From Ctenosaura bakeri (lineage: Eukaryota > Chordata > Lepidosauria > Squamata > Iguanidae), in contig CAOLHI010001296.1 of assembly GCA_948474755.1 (NCBI GenBank), positions 186,001 through 250,000 of the forward strand: 64,000 nt of DNA, read 5' to 3'. A program made the translations under genes and the position numbers. Below the pieces are notes generated by a model. The model was not told the DNA's origin, searched no databases, and saw only the letters and a list, made by a program, of their open reading frames with translations. Below are positions 11,182 to 21,910 of this stretch, piece by piece; position 1 is the first letter of the stretch; each line of letters starts with the position of its first letter.

Positions 11182-13604
11182 CTGGAAGAAAGGAGAAAAA
11201 TAATTTATTTGAAAGTTACTTTTTGGTATTGCTGAAATTTAGAATTACCTGCTTTTCATAATAAACTGGTTCTAGTTTGTAACTCTCAGGTGTGTCATGA
11301 GTATAAATTGAACACACAGAAGGTCTTCACTTGCTCAGAAATATAAAAGGAAGTTGTGTGTATCTGTGTGTGATGTCGGTGGGTTTTAAACAGTCCTCCA
11401 CAATTTTATCTTAACTTCATACAGACAGCCATTCAATTACACAGTGTGAGGTAGCTACTACAGGTAGCAGGCACTGGGATGAAAGAAGAAGCAACAACAA
11501 CAACAACAACAACAACAACATGGTAGTAGAGATAAGAGTTGTGTGTGCTGCATGGCCTGCTTTGTGCCTCAGCAGTGCAAGATGGCATTGTCTTATTGTT
11601 AGTGCACAGCTGCAAGTCTGATTATCTACCCACAGATACCTTCTAAGCTGTTCAATCACTGAGCTTGTCTGAACACATTCTAGGAAGCTCTCTGATCTTT
11701 TTGAGTAGAACCTTGAGCAAAATGTCTTCAAGTTCTCTCTGGAAGCCCATCTCTAAGCCCATGTGACTGGTAAGAGCCCATCTTAGCCCTGTTTTAACTG
11801 CAGTTTTATGCACTACAGCAGAAAAGGGGGACCACCATCTCATGCACTTAATTTGGCCCATGATTGGGCCTTTTTTTGGCCTACTCAATCTCCAAAATGG
11901 GAAGAAAGCAGAGAAAAGAGAATCCTCATTATCACAAATAAAACATTATCACTAATAATGAGAACAGGCATTCCCTTGCATCACTGTTCATCCTGTCAAC
12001 TAGGAAGGCTAATGATGCTCAGAGGAATGCCTGGCATTATCAGGAGGTTCCACTCCATCCTGTGTTCTCCCCAGTGGGAAAGCACAGGATGGACAAAGCT
12101 TCTGAGATCTAAGTGCTGGCTACAGGAATTCTCCTGGGTGTGACTGGAGCATTCTACTGGTCTGCTGGTCTCTTCACCTTCTCTCCTATTATCTATGTGC
12201 TTCTGACAATTTTCCATTCCCAGAAGTGAGAAGGAATGGTTTAATAAATTTTATCCTCAGTATGAGTATATCCTTGAGAACTGTGCAGCTTTTGAAGGTA
12301 CTGTCACAGGGGGAAGTGAGTCTCTTCCCTGGAACACTCACCGTTTTCCTGCCCCCCCCCCAATATCCATGTGCCTGTCAGAGGAGGGTGGGGGATGCAG
12401 CTGGGAATTGTCATACTGTTCTTTTCAAATAGTCAGTACACAATGAGGCAAGGATCATCCAGAAATCTTAGATGACAGTGTCATCACTGCACACTGGCTA
12501 AGACAACAAAGGCTTCTTCATCTACCGTCAATGGTAAAATGGCATGCAGAAAAAAGAAAGTGACAGTGTTGGGACCATAGCATCTACGTATTTGCTATCT
12601 TACCCCACAGAAATCAGCTGACATGGAACAAAGGCAACAACAACATAGGCAATAAATCCTTGCTTCTCCATTTGAAATTGCAAAAGTACATCAGACAACT
12701 GTATTTACTCCTGTCCATTATGAGACCCCAGACCATCAGGACAGAAGAACACAGTATGTAAGCACTTTCCTACTTGTTCTGAAATAGAGGAAAGGAGGGA
12801 GATTGAGAGAGGACTGCTTGCAATGGCAGGAGCAGGGGACTCCTTGAGATGTTTTGGGCAACAACAGAAATGGAGAGTGTATGTGTCGTCTACCCCAGCC
12901 TATGGAGATCCTCTAAGGAGGACATGAATACAACAGCAACCTCCTGTTTATGTTTCCCAGCAGAAACAGATATGCAGAAATATGCTGCCTTTGATAACAT
13001 ATTTTAAAATAAATATTTTATTTAAGGTACTCAATATATAGCCATCCTAAGTATTAACCATTGTAGCTGAGTCGTTCATGAGTCTGTCTAACCATATCCT
13101 AAGCTGTCCAAGTTAGCGGCCTCCACTCTACCTTGTGGAAATAAATTTCACAGCTTAACTACAGTTGAACCTGGTAGCTGAACAAAATGACTAGCTAGGA
13201 GAAAACAATGCAAAATACCCCATCTGAATTCTCCCTGTATTTAAAAATATGCCCCAGCAGCATGAGAAGCTCATAGTAAGCATATAAGAACAGAACACAA
13301 ATATATTAGTGTTTGCAGACAAGAGTAGTCTGAATTTTCTTAGGATAGATGAACTCTTGATGTTAGTACAAACTTCAAAGCTGTTGAACTACTTCCCCCA
13401 AACAGGTTCAACACTTAGCATAGCCACTTTAAAGTCTGCACTAAAAACTAGGGTAGATTTACCAGCCTCACTGACATGGACCCTAAAAGCCAGTAATCTT
13501 ATAACATAACTCATTATATTGTTCAAAATAAAACTGAACAATTAAATATAGATAAAAAAAATCAAGACAGATTATTTTGGCAGGCTTACATAAAGAGTAC
13601 TGAC
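11182..13604 (-). other. SYNE1 intron e23-e24 (2.4 kb)
   Basis: Contains a (CAA)n microsatellite, a short poly-C run near 12,352, and at about 13,377-13,490 a segment resembling one end of the small MITE seen at 52.0 kb ('tttaaagtctgcactaaaa', '...cactgacatgga'). Nothing coding. Confidence 0.6.
11492..11520 (+). repeat. (CAA)n microsatellite
   Basis: About nine to ten perfect CAA units. Read on the other strand it gives poly-Val/poly-Leu open frames, which are artefacts of the repeat. It may be the tail of an old SINE. Confidence 0.95.
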
Positions 13605-13781
13605 CTTCAGTTGATCTTCTTGTTTATCCATAGCTTGCTGCACATTTTCTAAAGTACTCTCCAATTTCCATAAATCTTCTTGCCCAGTGGGAGACAGCCC
13701 ACCTTCCATCTGTAGCTGCTTACCTCGAGCAATCTGCTGTTGCACATCTTGCCTTTTTACATGAAGCTTCTTTGTCTTTTG
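13605..13781 (-). CDS. SYNE1: SYNE1 exon e23: spectrin-repeat segment
   Basis: Encodes KTKKLHV, KRQDVQQQIARGKQLQMEGG and LSPTGQEDLWKLESTLENVQ. It is 177 nt, phase 0-0, acceptor CTTCCTAG, donor CTGAAG|GTCAGT. The GGL insert followed by L-x-KLESTL matches nesprin-1. Confidence 0.95.
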
Positions 13782-13866
13782 CTAGGAAGTAATATATGAA
13801 AAGACAGCAGTACATAATGATGACATACTGTATTCTTCTCTACAGAAATCTATTCTCTATATATAT

Positions 13867-14183
13867 CAGAGATGGGCAAACTGTGGCCTGTAGACTGCAT
13901 GTGGTTCCCAGGGCCATTTTGTGGCCCTCAGGGCCCCTCAAGGAGTCATAAATATTTGCAATTTTTTTCAAAACACTTTTTTTTGTCTCAAAATGTCCTC
14001 TGGGGCCTAGAAATGCCCCTAAACATGCTGAGAATGTCCCTATGGACCCTTGAGGGCACTTGGAGCTTAAAATTGCTTGTTTGCTTGCTTGATTACAGGA
14101 GCAGGTGTAGTGGGAAGGATGCCCTTCAATATTTCCTGGGGAGCTTATATGGCCCCCTAGCCTCCCACAGTTGCCCACTCCTG
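13867..14183. mobile_element. hAT-like non-autonomous element (copy 1)
   Basis: A 317-bp non-coding element with inverted ends: left 'cagagatgggcaaactgtgg', right 'cacagttgcccactcctg'. The termini begin CAG and end CTG with a TGGGCAA core, as in many hAT elements. The body carries repeated 'gggccattttgtggccc'-like blocks. A second copy lies at 49.7 kb. Flanking 8-bp duplications are not clear. Confidence 0.6.
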
Positions 14184-14344
14184 CTCAGTATCAACAAATG
14201 AACATGCTTGATTTTAGAGAATAAGTATCACTATTTCTCTATATGTACCAGAGAAGAGCTAACTGGCAGCAACTGTAAAGCTCACTTAATACTTTTCATA
14301 GTGCCAGTCCTCCTTACTTCTCTGTATATTCCATAGAAGTAGCC

Positions 14345-14431
14345 TCCCTTGAAATATGGATGCTGCTCTGTCTCCCATTTGGGAGAAAAGCAGCATATAA
14401 ATAAAACAAAATAATAAATAAATACAATAAT
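14345..14431 (+). mobile_element. LINE/SINE 3' tail fragment
   Basis: 'ttgggagaaaagcagcatat' followed by (AATA)n is the type of 3' end found on CR1/L2-class LINEs and their SINEs. Only the tail is recognisable. Confidence 0.45.
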
Positions 14432-14598
14432 TAAAAAGGAAAAACTACCATAAACTACACCTGTGGAGTATGCATAACAAAAGCCATGATGATAATTTCT
14501 CAGAAATTGATGGCTCTACACTTGTTCAGTACACCTCTGAAGTATACAATTCAAAATGCACAGCAATACAAGTATTATACAGATCAGCAGGAAGCCAA

Positions 14599-14818
14599 GG
14601 CTCTTTCACATTATCAGTTATATTGTTATGATTCCACTTTGACTACCATGGCTAGACCCTACTGAATCCTGGGATTCGCATTTTAGGGAGGTGAATTTAG
14701 AATTCTCAGTCAAGAAAATCTAGTGCCTCACCAACCTACAAACCCCCGGATTCCACAGGATGGATCCATTGCAGTTAAAGTGATATCATAGCACTATAAC
14801 TGTGTGGTGTGAAAAGGC
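14599..14818. repeat. Palindromic MITE, family A relative (diverged)
   Basis: Starts 'gctctttcacattat', ends 'gtgtgaaaaggc', with inner 'cctgggattcgcatttt' and 'ccccggattccacaggatg'. It has the same layout as the copies at 3.6 and 47.1 kb but a different subfamily. Confidence 0.6.
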
Positions 14819-15503
14819 ATCAACATTAACTGATGGTGGCAGCCCCACTTTTGTCTTGTGTCATATATGAAATGGCCCTAGGAAGCACATGGCTTCTGCT
14901 TGCAATATAGGGGAAAGGGAATGGTGTAAACTGGTATGGCAAAGCATAATTCTATCATTGTAAAAGCAAGCCTCTCAAAGAGATGAGATGACAAGAAGAT
15001 TATTTATGCCTTTCACTGCTGAAAACATAGCTATTCTGCCTGGTACCTACTAACATAGCTCTAAAATGCAAACTTCCAGTCTGTGGACTTGATATGGCCC
15101 ACAGGGCTTCCACATCAAATTGCAAACTTCTTGTGCTGTTTTCTCCTAGTCAGAGACACAAGGGAATTCAAAAGCTGGGAATCTCTTGCATGGAAATGAA
15201 TGGTGCTTTGCAGCTCAAGGTGAGCTGTTTTGCAACCTACCAAGCTAAATCAGGAACTACCAAGCTAAATTGGAATGTTTTTTAAATATGCAGATTCTAC
15301 TTTCCCTAAAATAAAATTAATAAACGTCCACCTTCCTCCCATCCTTAACCTGAAATATCTTATTTTGTTTCCTCAAATAAGCCGGCAAACTGGGAAACAG
15401 TATTTTGCAACAACCTCAGATATTAGATCTGTAACAAAAATATACACCTAAAACTACTTGCTACAAAAAGAAATGAAAGTTCTTTGGTGGGCAGATATCC
15501 TAC

Positions 15504-15671
15504 CTGATGATATCGAAGGAGTTGTTGTGCCTTCAGTAAGCTTTCAACATCTAAAATTCTCTCAGCCTCTTCTTGAGCTTCTTTTGAATGTGTGATCAGT
15601 TCTTCCAATTGGCCTTTCACTTCCTCTGTATGCTGGACACAATCACCAACAGCGCCCAATGTCTTCTCAAT
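15504..15671 (-). CDS. SYNE1: SYNE1 exon e22: spectrin-repeat segment
   Basis: Encodes IEKTLGAVGDCVQHTEEVKG, LEELITHSKEAQEEAERILD and SLLKAQQLLRYHQ. It is 168 nt, phase 0-0, acceptor TAAACACAG, donor CATCAG|GTAGGA. Confidence 0.95.
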
Positions 15672-15860
15672 CTGTGTTTAGGAACAACATTGCAACTCTC
15701 TGGAGCTTTTCAAAGTCATGAAACTAACACTTTTATTATTTTAAATAAATTCTGAAATAAATTCCACATCAACTATTGCTATAATCTTACATTGACTAAC
15801 TTTAGGATCCCCTCAGTCACTTGGTCTAATTGTGAGGAAACATGCACAGGATTACAATGC

Positions 15861-15925
15861 AATAATAATAATTTCATCATCATCATCATCATCATCAAGA
15901 ACAACAATTGTTATTATTATTTTAC
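15861..15925 (+). repeat. (AAT)n-(ATC)n compound microsatellite
   Basis: AAT units, then about eight ATC units, then 'aagaacaacaattg' and TTATTATT. The outer AAT and ATT blocks are complementary and could pair around the ATC core. Confidence 0.9.
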
Positions 15926-16640
15926 CCTTGAATAGACCAAAATATCTATCCTCAAAATGTGATCTGCAGATAAGAACTTTTACTTTCCAGTTGCCTCATA
16001 GTCATCAAAATTTTCAAATAGATGTAAGTGAATATTCCATTCTATTCCCCTCCATGATGGTTTTGTGTCTTCTCTGTGTCTCATTTTGTTTACTTTTCAG
16101 TTTAACTTGGAGATTCCTAAAGTTAACTGCAGAGCTGGCATTGCACTTATGTCTTCTTTTATGCCTTTTTTCCTCCGAAGTTTTTAATGTACACCAGTAT
16201 ATATTCAATACACTAACAGGGAATACATTCTTCATGTACAGATTCTTGTGCAGTCAAATTTGCACCATTCATGGACAAGGGGAAAATCTCAATAGGCTCA
16301 AGAGTGCCCTTTGTGGAAGTAGAAAAACATTTTTTTAAAAACCACACCCAGGTAGGAGAAAAAAACCCAAAATGAAACAACCCAACAAGAATGGAATATA
16401 CTCAGTGGCTACCAAATACTGAATGGGTTTAGGGGGAAAATAAAGGAAACCAGGAGGAAGAATGCAATGGAATATCCTGGAAAAGGGCATGGTTTGAGGG
16501 TAGCTAGAACCCTGAACTTCAGACTGTAGCACTGCAACACAGTATTTCAGGACCCATTTGTACATATTAACCACATATGCATACTAGTGTTTATACATAG
16601 TGCAGATCCAGCAAATGAGAAGCTTGATGAGGTTGCCTGG

Positions 16641-16674
16641 ATCACATCACATCACATCACATCACCTCACATCA
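16641..16674 (+). repeat. (ATCAC)n pentanucleotide repeat
   Basis: Six to seven ATCAC units with one C substitution. Too short and without spacers, so it is not a CRISPR-like array. Confidence 0.9.
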
Positions 16675-16804
16675 AACTCCACAGAGAAGAACAGAAGGGT
16701 TTCTGGATTTCCATGATATATATACCTCTCTTTTGTAATAATATGATGAGAAAAGATGTGTATGAAAACATGAAGAATGAATACCCCACAGAGGAAAAGA
16801 GTTT

Positions 16805-17762
16805 TATTTAGAGTTGTGTAAAGATGATGACCATTTAATTTTAAAAGTGTACCAATTGCTTTTGAAATTGAAGACAGAAGACTGGCAAAAGAATATATGA
16901 TAAGATGGGCCCAAAATTTGGAGCGTAATATATGGATGTATAGGAAAAAAATGTAGTCCAAAGATATAAAATTTACTTTGTGCATTAATTTAAAAGAAAA
17001 CTTGTATAAGATGATGTCCAGATAGTATGTAGCCCCAAAAAAAGTTATCCAAAGTGCCTCAGAATCTTTCAAACCAACACTGAGGATGTCAAAATAAGCA
17101 AGGCTTCTCTTTTTCATATGTGGTGGACTTGTAAGACAGTGAGAAGCTACTGGTCCAAGATTTATATGTTGATCCAAAAATTTTAATGGTAGATCTTGTA
17201 ATATTACCAGAAATGTTTCTGTTAGGCATTATGGATAAAGAACTGGATAGTAAATAAGGATCTCTCATAAATAAGGATTCAGTACATTACAACAGTAGTA
17301 AGAATATTGTTTGCTCAAAATTGGAAATGGACTGAAGCACCAACAATTGAAGAATAGATTGCTAAGACTGCTGAATTAACTCAAATTGCGAGATTGATGT
17401 GAGTTTTAAAGAATAAGCTGACTGAAGACTTTCTAAACAACTGGAAGCCATTTATGATTTTTTTTGAACAATAAGAAATATAACAATGTAATAATATGAA
17501 ATTATGATAATTAGTAGGATTAATTAGTTGGATGTTCAATTGTAGAATCATATCTTTTTCTTTTTCTTGCCATTGCAGTTATGACTGGGGGGGGGGTCAG
17601 AGTCCTATCATGTTTTAGTTATACCTTCCTCCACTTTTCTTTCCCTTTTCTTTTTTCTTTTATATCCCCCTGTTTTCTTGTTTTTTTCTTTTTCTGAATG
17701 TATATTATTTTGTTTGTGAATAAGCTGATTAATGTCAAATATCAATCAATCAATAAAAAGAT
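16805..17762 (+). pseudogene. L1 LINE, degraded 3' end (ORF2 C-terminus and 3' UTR)
   Basis: Multiple stops and frameshifts, but the C-terminal zinc-knuckle region of L1 ORF2 is recognisable: 'LLFHMWWTCKTVRSYWSKIY' near 17,105-17,165, then a T/C-rich 3' UTR with a G9 run at 17,588 and an (AATC)n-AATAAAAAG end near 17,750. It lies antisense to SYNE1. It is older than the copies at 27 and 45 kb. Confidence 0.8.
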
Positions 17763-18161
17763 ATATATGCCTTGGATTCTAGTAGCTGAAATTCATATAC
17801 TTTCCCACAAATTTGCACATATGTTTTGTCTTCAAACATTGCAAACAAGATATAGTTGAGACGTGGAAATGTGGAGAACCATATTTCCCAGTACATGGTG
17901 AAGCAGATTTTTCGAGCGTTCTGTGGCTTTTGTTGTTGTTGTTATTGGTTTTTGTTTGCTTGTTTGTTTAGCTAGTAGTAGTTGGGCTTGGCTATGTATT
18001 CACAGGTTACAGCTAAGAAAACCTTGCCATTTTCTTTACTACTGGGGGTGCTGCTAGAACTGATCAAGATGGTAGCAGAGTAACTGTGCTGACGTATGAG
18101 GAAAAAAATTAAAAGAAAATAACATAGTTTCCTCTGAAATCACAGTGAAATTATTATGTAC

Positions 18162-18326
18162 CTCTGTCAGTAATATCAAGATTCTTTTAAAGTCATTAGA
18201 AAGTTTAGAAAGCTCATCTTCTTGCTTTTTGATTTCATTCTCAGAAGAAACCTCAGAAAGGACAGCAAGCCTGGATTTCAACCAGATGAGTGTTTCTCCT
18301 TGCTTGCAAGCTTCTTGCCTGATCTC
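18162..18326 (-). CDS. SYNE1: SYNE1 exon e21: spectrin-repeat segment
   Basis: Encodes EIRQEACK, QGETLIWLKSRLAVLSEVSS and ENEIKKQEDELSKLSNDFK. It is 165 nt, phase 0-0, acceptor CTGTTTCAG, donor ACAGAG|GTACAT. The W-L-K-x-R-L helix A matches the family. Confidence 0.96.
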
Positions 18327-19283
18327 CTGAAACAGAACCAAAGGGGGGGAAATTAGCCTATAGTAGCAGATCGCCTGTGAAGTTCTGGGTTACCAAAGGT
18401 TGCACCACAGTGGCAGCAAGTCCCTACACACAAAATGTGTATACTGAAAAATATGGTCATCCTACACACAGCTGAACTGCAGTTACTTCTGCTCAAAAGA
18501 ATCTCAGAGATAGATTACTGGCAAATATGGAGGAAGACTTACAGATGTAGCATTATACAAGGTACAGAAAGGGCCACCAATTTGGACAGCTTTAAAAAGG
18601 TATTACTAAATTAATGGAGTATATCAACAGCTATGGTAGCCATATATTACATCCAGTATCAGAGACAGTATGTAGCTCTCTGTACGTGTGACTGAGAAAA
18701 ATGAGTGAGAGGGTGGCCCCTGTGCAGACAGAATGGTAGAATAGGCACACTTTTGTTTGATCAAGAATGGCTCTTCTTATGTTTACATATATACCTTACA
18801 TTCTGTAACAGAACTTGATTATGTGTTAAGTGGACATTAATGTCAAATACAATTCCCCACCTGTAAGACGAGAAGACTAGCATATCCTCTAGTCTAAGCC
18901 ATTCTGATAATACTCATGTAAAAATGTGTACTGTGCACATTTGAAGCCAAATATCAAATTTAAAATCAAACGTCTCCCCTGTACTAAACCATGGCTATTT
19001 TTTAAAAAGGTTATGCCAGTAAAAATAAGAAGACTGTCTACTGTTAAATCTTGTCAATATAATTCTGTAAACCATATCCATGCGTGAGGATCTCTGTCTC
19101 TGTGATTCAATAAAGTCACTCTAACTGTTTCTCTCTGTATATCCATGCTTTATAATCTGTCATATGGTTTTCAGAGGCTTCTGGAAACCCCAAGACATAG
19201 TACTAATTCTGTGCATTCTCTTCTAACATAGTCTTACTTAGTTTTGTACAGGAGGTACTAATTCTCTTACATTTCACTTCATA

Positions 19284-19466
19284 TATATGGAGTGGAGCAG
19301 TGGTACTGCAGCCACAAGGTTGTGAGTTCAAACCTGCTGGGCCTTCCATTCTTCCGCAGATCGGTAAAATGAGTACCCAGCTTGTTGGGGGCAATTAGCT
19401 AACACATTGTAAACTGCTTAGAGAGCACTTAGCTGATAAGCAGTATAGAAATACACATGCTATTGC

Positions 19467-19469
<3 letters not shown>
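19284..19469 (+). mobile_element. tRNA-derived SINE, second family
   Basis: 'gttgtgagttcaaacctgc' is a tRNA B-box-like segment. It is followed by 'aatgagtacccagcttgttg' and 'ttgtaaactgcttagagagc', and a 'tatagaaatacacatgctat' tail that runs into (CA)n. This order matches a common squamate SINE whose tail derives from a CR1/L2-class LINE. It differs from the (CAA)-tailed family. Confidence 0.7.

Positions 19470-19504
<35 letters not shown>
19470..19504 (+). repeat. (CA)n microsatellite
   Basis: About 17 perfect CA units directly after the SINE tail, and therefore probably seeded by it. Confidence 0.95.
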
Positions 19505-19506
<2 letters not shown>

Positions 19507-19633
19507 TAACCCAATTCTTACATGTCAGCATCAGAAAGGGGTTTATTTACTGTTACTTTCTACCGTCTCAGCTCAGCTTGTTAGCATTAGAACTAAAAAC
19601 ATCTTCCTTATTTGAAAATAATTCTAAATATAC

Positions 19634-19742
19634 CTCTATTGATGTTTTCAAGTGTTTATATTTAGCAGTATCTGTGGCACCATGCTTAATCTTCTTAAGC
19701 TGGGACTCCCTTGATGAAATCCAACCTTCTAATTCAGAAAAT
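19634..19742 (-). CDS. SYNE1: SYNE1 exon e20: spectrin-repeat segment
   Basis: Encodes FSELEGWISSRESQLKKIKH, GATDTAKYKHLKTSIE. The 'W-I-S-x-x-E-x-x-L' run is a spectrin helix A. It is 109 nt, acceptor GTGTTTCAG, donor ATAGAG|GTATAT, ending in phase 0. Confidence 0.94.
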
Positions 19743-20408
19743 CTGAAACACAACATAAGAATAAATGAGCATGAAATGGACAATGACAATTACAAATAGA
19801 TTTAATGCAGGGCTGAAGGAAATTCTATCTGTGGGCCACATGTACTTCCAAAGCTTTTTTGAGGCATCCTACCACTCTCAAAAATGTTTCTGGAAGTTTT
19901 TTTTTAAACAATAAATGCTCCCTACAGTCCTCAGGTGGTGCATGGTGCAATTTCATGTTTTATTTCCAGGAAGCAGGTAGTAAACCACAAAAACGATGAA
20001 ATGGTCTCTGGGAGACATTGGCAAAGGGTTTGGGGTAAAAAAATTGTCCCCTGTGTCCCTAAGAGGAGGAATAGAGGAACCCTGCAAGGTACATTGCAGG
20101 GAAAGGTGGCCATATAATCACCTGCATTTACGTCCAAACAATGGACTTTTAATCTCACTCTGTAGCAAAAACCTTCTAATTGACTAGAACAGCCATTGCC
20201 CTGTTATTTTCTTTAAATAATTTAGTATTTGAATTGGATACATATATTTCAAAATCACTCTGATCTAGGCTAGTCTAATCCACTTTTAATACCATTTGCT
20301 ATGATATCTATGTAAGATTTTGAGAATTCTTCTAGCACATAATGCTGCATCTAATATTTTTTACGTGAAGATTTTGCAATGCCTTTACCACAGCTACATT
20401 GATAATAC
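19743..20408 (-). other. SYNE1 intron e19-e20 (0.7 kb)
   Basis: No firm feature. A block at about 19,810-19,960 with 'gggccacatgtac' may be a further relative of the hAT-like element at 49.7 kb, but I cannot define its ends. Confidence 0.5.
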
Positions 20409-20617
20409 CTGTTCTTGTAGGCTTTCCATTTATCTGGGTGGCCCATTAGTTTGGCATAGATGCTGGAAACTTGAGATTTTAGTTCACTGAGATCTTTTTG
20501 GCTACTTTCAGAGGTTTTCTTAAGTGGATCCCATTCTGGTAGTTTCAGGCATAATTCTTTGATGAGATGTAATCTTTTCTCACATAGTTGTAAGGGACCT
20601 TTATCACCAAAGAACAA
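20409..20617 (-). CDS. SYNE1: SYNE1 exon e19: spectrin-repeat segment
   Basis: Encodes LFF, GDKGPLQLCEKRLHLIKELC and LMGHPDKWKAYKNR. It is 209 nt, acceptor TGCCCACAG, donor AACAG|GTATTA. The last codon is split; together with e20 the length is 318 nt, a multiple of three. Confidence 0.95.
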
Positions 20618-21341
20618 CTGTGGGCACAAAAAGAAAATACTTGCTAACTCCACTGACATGGATGGAATAAAACTATCATATCTTCTATCTAATGTTTGCA
20701 TGTGCGCTTATAAAAGGTTAGTCTGACACAAATGATCTTAAGAATGTCATGTTCAGATCATGTTCAATGATAATTTAAAATCTAGAATCATAAGATGGAC
20801 AGTACTTTGGAGGACATTTTCTTCCAAGTTAACTCACATAAAATTCTATTGTGACTCTAGCAATATTTAAGGCTAGTGAAAGTCAAGTGAAAATGTATAT
20901 GTGAACTAAATGGATCTGTTCTCAGCGTACAACAAAGTAATCGCATGACTGCATACATATTCAGTTCAAAAAACAACCTATATTTGTTCTGCAAGTCACT
21001 TTTACATATCTTTTTGCTATCCTTACTGCACCATTATTGCTCTTGAGATTGTATATGTAATGTTGTACAACTGTTAAACTGTTAATGTACAGTCCTCATA
21101 CTGTCATTACTGTCCAGACATTAGTATCCTCAATACAATTTCCAATATAAGTTAAAGAATTCCTTCCACCCATTTAACAACCCATTTATCCTCAGAGTTC
21201 CTGCTGTGCCTGTTGCATGGAGAAAGGTATGTATCTCTTCTCTTTTTTCTATTGGAAGTCATCTTGAACCTTCAAGGTGTAAGGATATATGCATCAGGAC
21301 GAACTACTACTGGCATCCACATTATTATTTCTGAGGCTTAC
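20618..21341 (-). other. SYNE1 intron e18-e19 (0.7 kb)
   Basis: AT-rich intron in which I see no repeat family or coding segment. Confidence 0.7.
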
Positions 21342-21500
21342 CTTGTGCTCTCTAATTATTTTCTCACTGCTCTCTTTGGACATCAGGTCCTGCTGCCGAG
21401 ATAGTTCAGTGCGACATTCTTGCACAGATGCTAGGAACTTGTTTTTCTCCACTTCTATCTTTAAGCGAAGCAAATGGTATGGGGCTTCTGACTGGAGGTC
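21342..21500 (-). CDS. SYNE1: SYNE1 exon e18: spectrin-repeat segment
   Basis: Encodes DLQS, EAPYHLLRLKIEVEKNKFLA and SSEKIIREHK. It is 159 nt, phase 0-0, acceptor GAATGCAG, donor CACAAG|GTAAGC. The EAPYHLL motif is conserved in nesprin-1. Confidence 0.96.
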
Positions 21501-21910
21501 CTGCATTCCAGAAATGGTGTGGTAAGGAGAGAGGCAATGAACATGAAATGCATTCAGGAAGCAATTATTTTAGAAAACAGTTTGTCATGAATAGGAAAAG
21601 TAACAGGAAACTCACTAGTTGAGTGAATTGAGGCAATGGTAGCTTCTACTCAGAGGAACAGAAATTGACTTATAGGGAATTTATAGCTGCATTTGAAACA
21701 CTTAGCTGTACAACTGGTATGTGGAAGATAAATATAAACATTCACCAATTAAAATATGTGAAATATCTTGGGCCAGTTCATTATACAGAAAAAAGTGAAT
21801 TATTTTATTGATCACCTTACTCATTAAGGGTTAAACAAATTCTGCATCAATTCAAATTGCATAATAAAGGATTATTATACAAGCTGCTGTATGAAAACAA
21901 AAACAAAACA

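Larger units (their letters stand above)
13782..15503 (-). other. SYNE1 intron e22-e23 (1.7 kb)
   Basis: Built largely of small transposon remains: a hAT-like element, a LINE/SINE tail and a diverged family A MITE, listed separately. A block at 15,067-15,290 with 'gtctgtggacttgatatggccc' may be another degraded non-autonomous element. Confidence 0.65.
15672..18161 (-). other. SYNE1 intron e21-e22 (2.5 kb)
   Basis: Holds an (ATC)n and an (ATCAC)n microsatellite and a degraded L1 3' end. A T/G-rich stretch at 17,930-17,970 may be the tail of another SINE. Confidence 0.7.
18327..19633 (-). other. SYNE1 intron e20-e21 (1.3 kb)
   Basis: A SINE of a second family and a (CA)n tract occupy the end nearest e20. 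The remainder shows nothing I recognise. Confidence 0.7.

Noticed and set aside
11417..11731. Poly-Leu / poly-Val frames
   Set aside because: Translation of the (CAA)n microsatellite.
13840..14201. Pair of about 110-codon frames on both strands
   Set aside because: They lie within the hAT-like non-autonomous element; complementary frames arise from its inverted structure.
15832..16338. 168-codon plus-strand frame with a poly-Ser run
   Set aside because: Starts in the ATC microsatellite and continues through unrelated intron. No homology recognised.
16641..16674. Short regular ATCAC repeats as a possible CRISPR array
   Set aside because: No spacers, a simple pentanucleotide repeat in a vertebrate intron.
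16662..17177. 171-codon minus-strand frame
   Set aside because: It is antisense to a degraded L1 ORF2 and contains the translated (ATCAC)n repeat.
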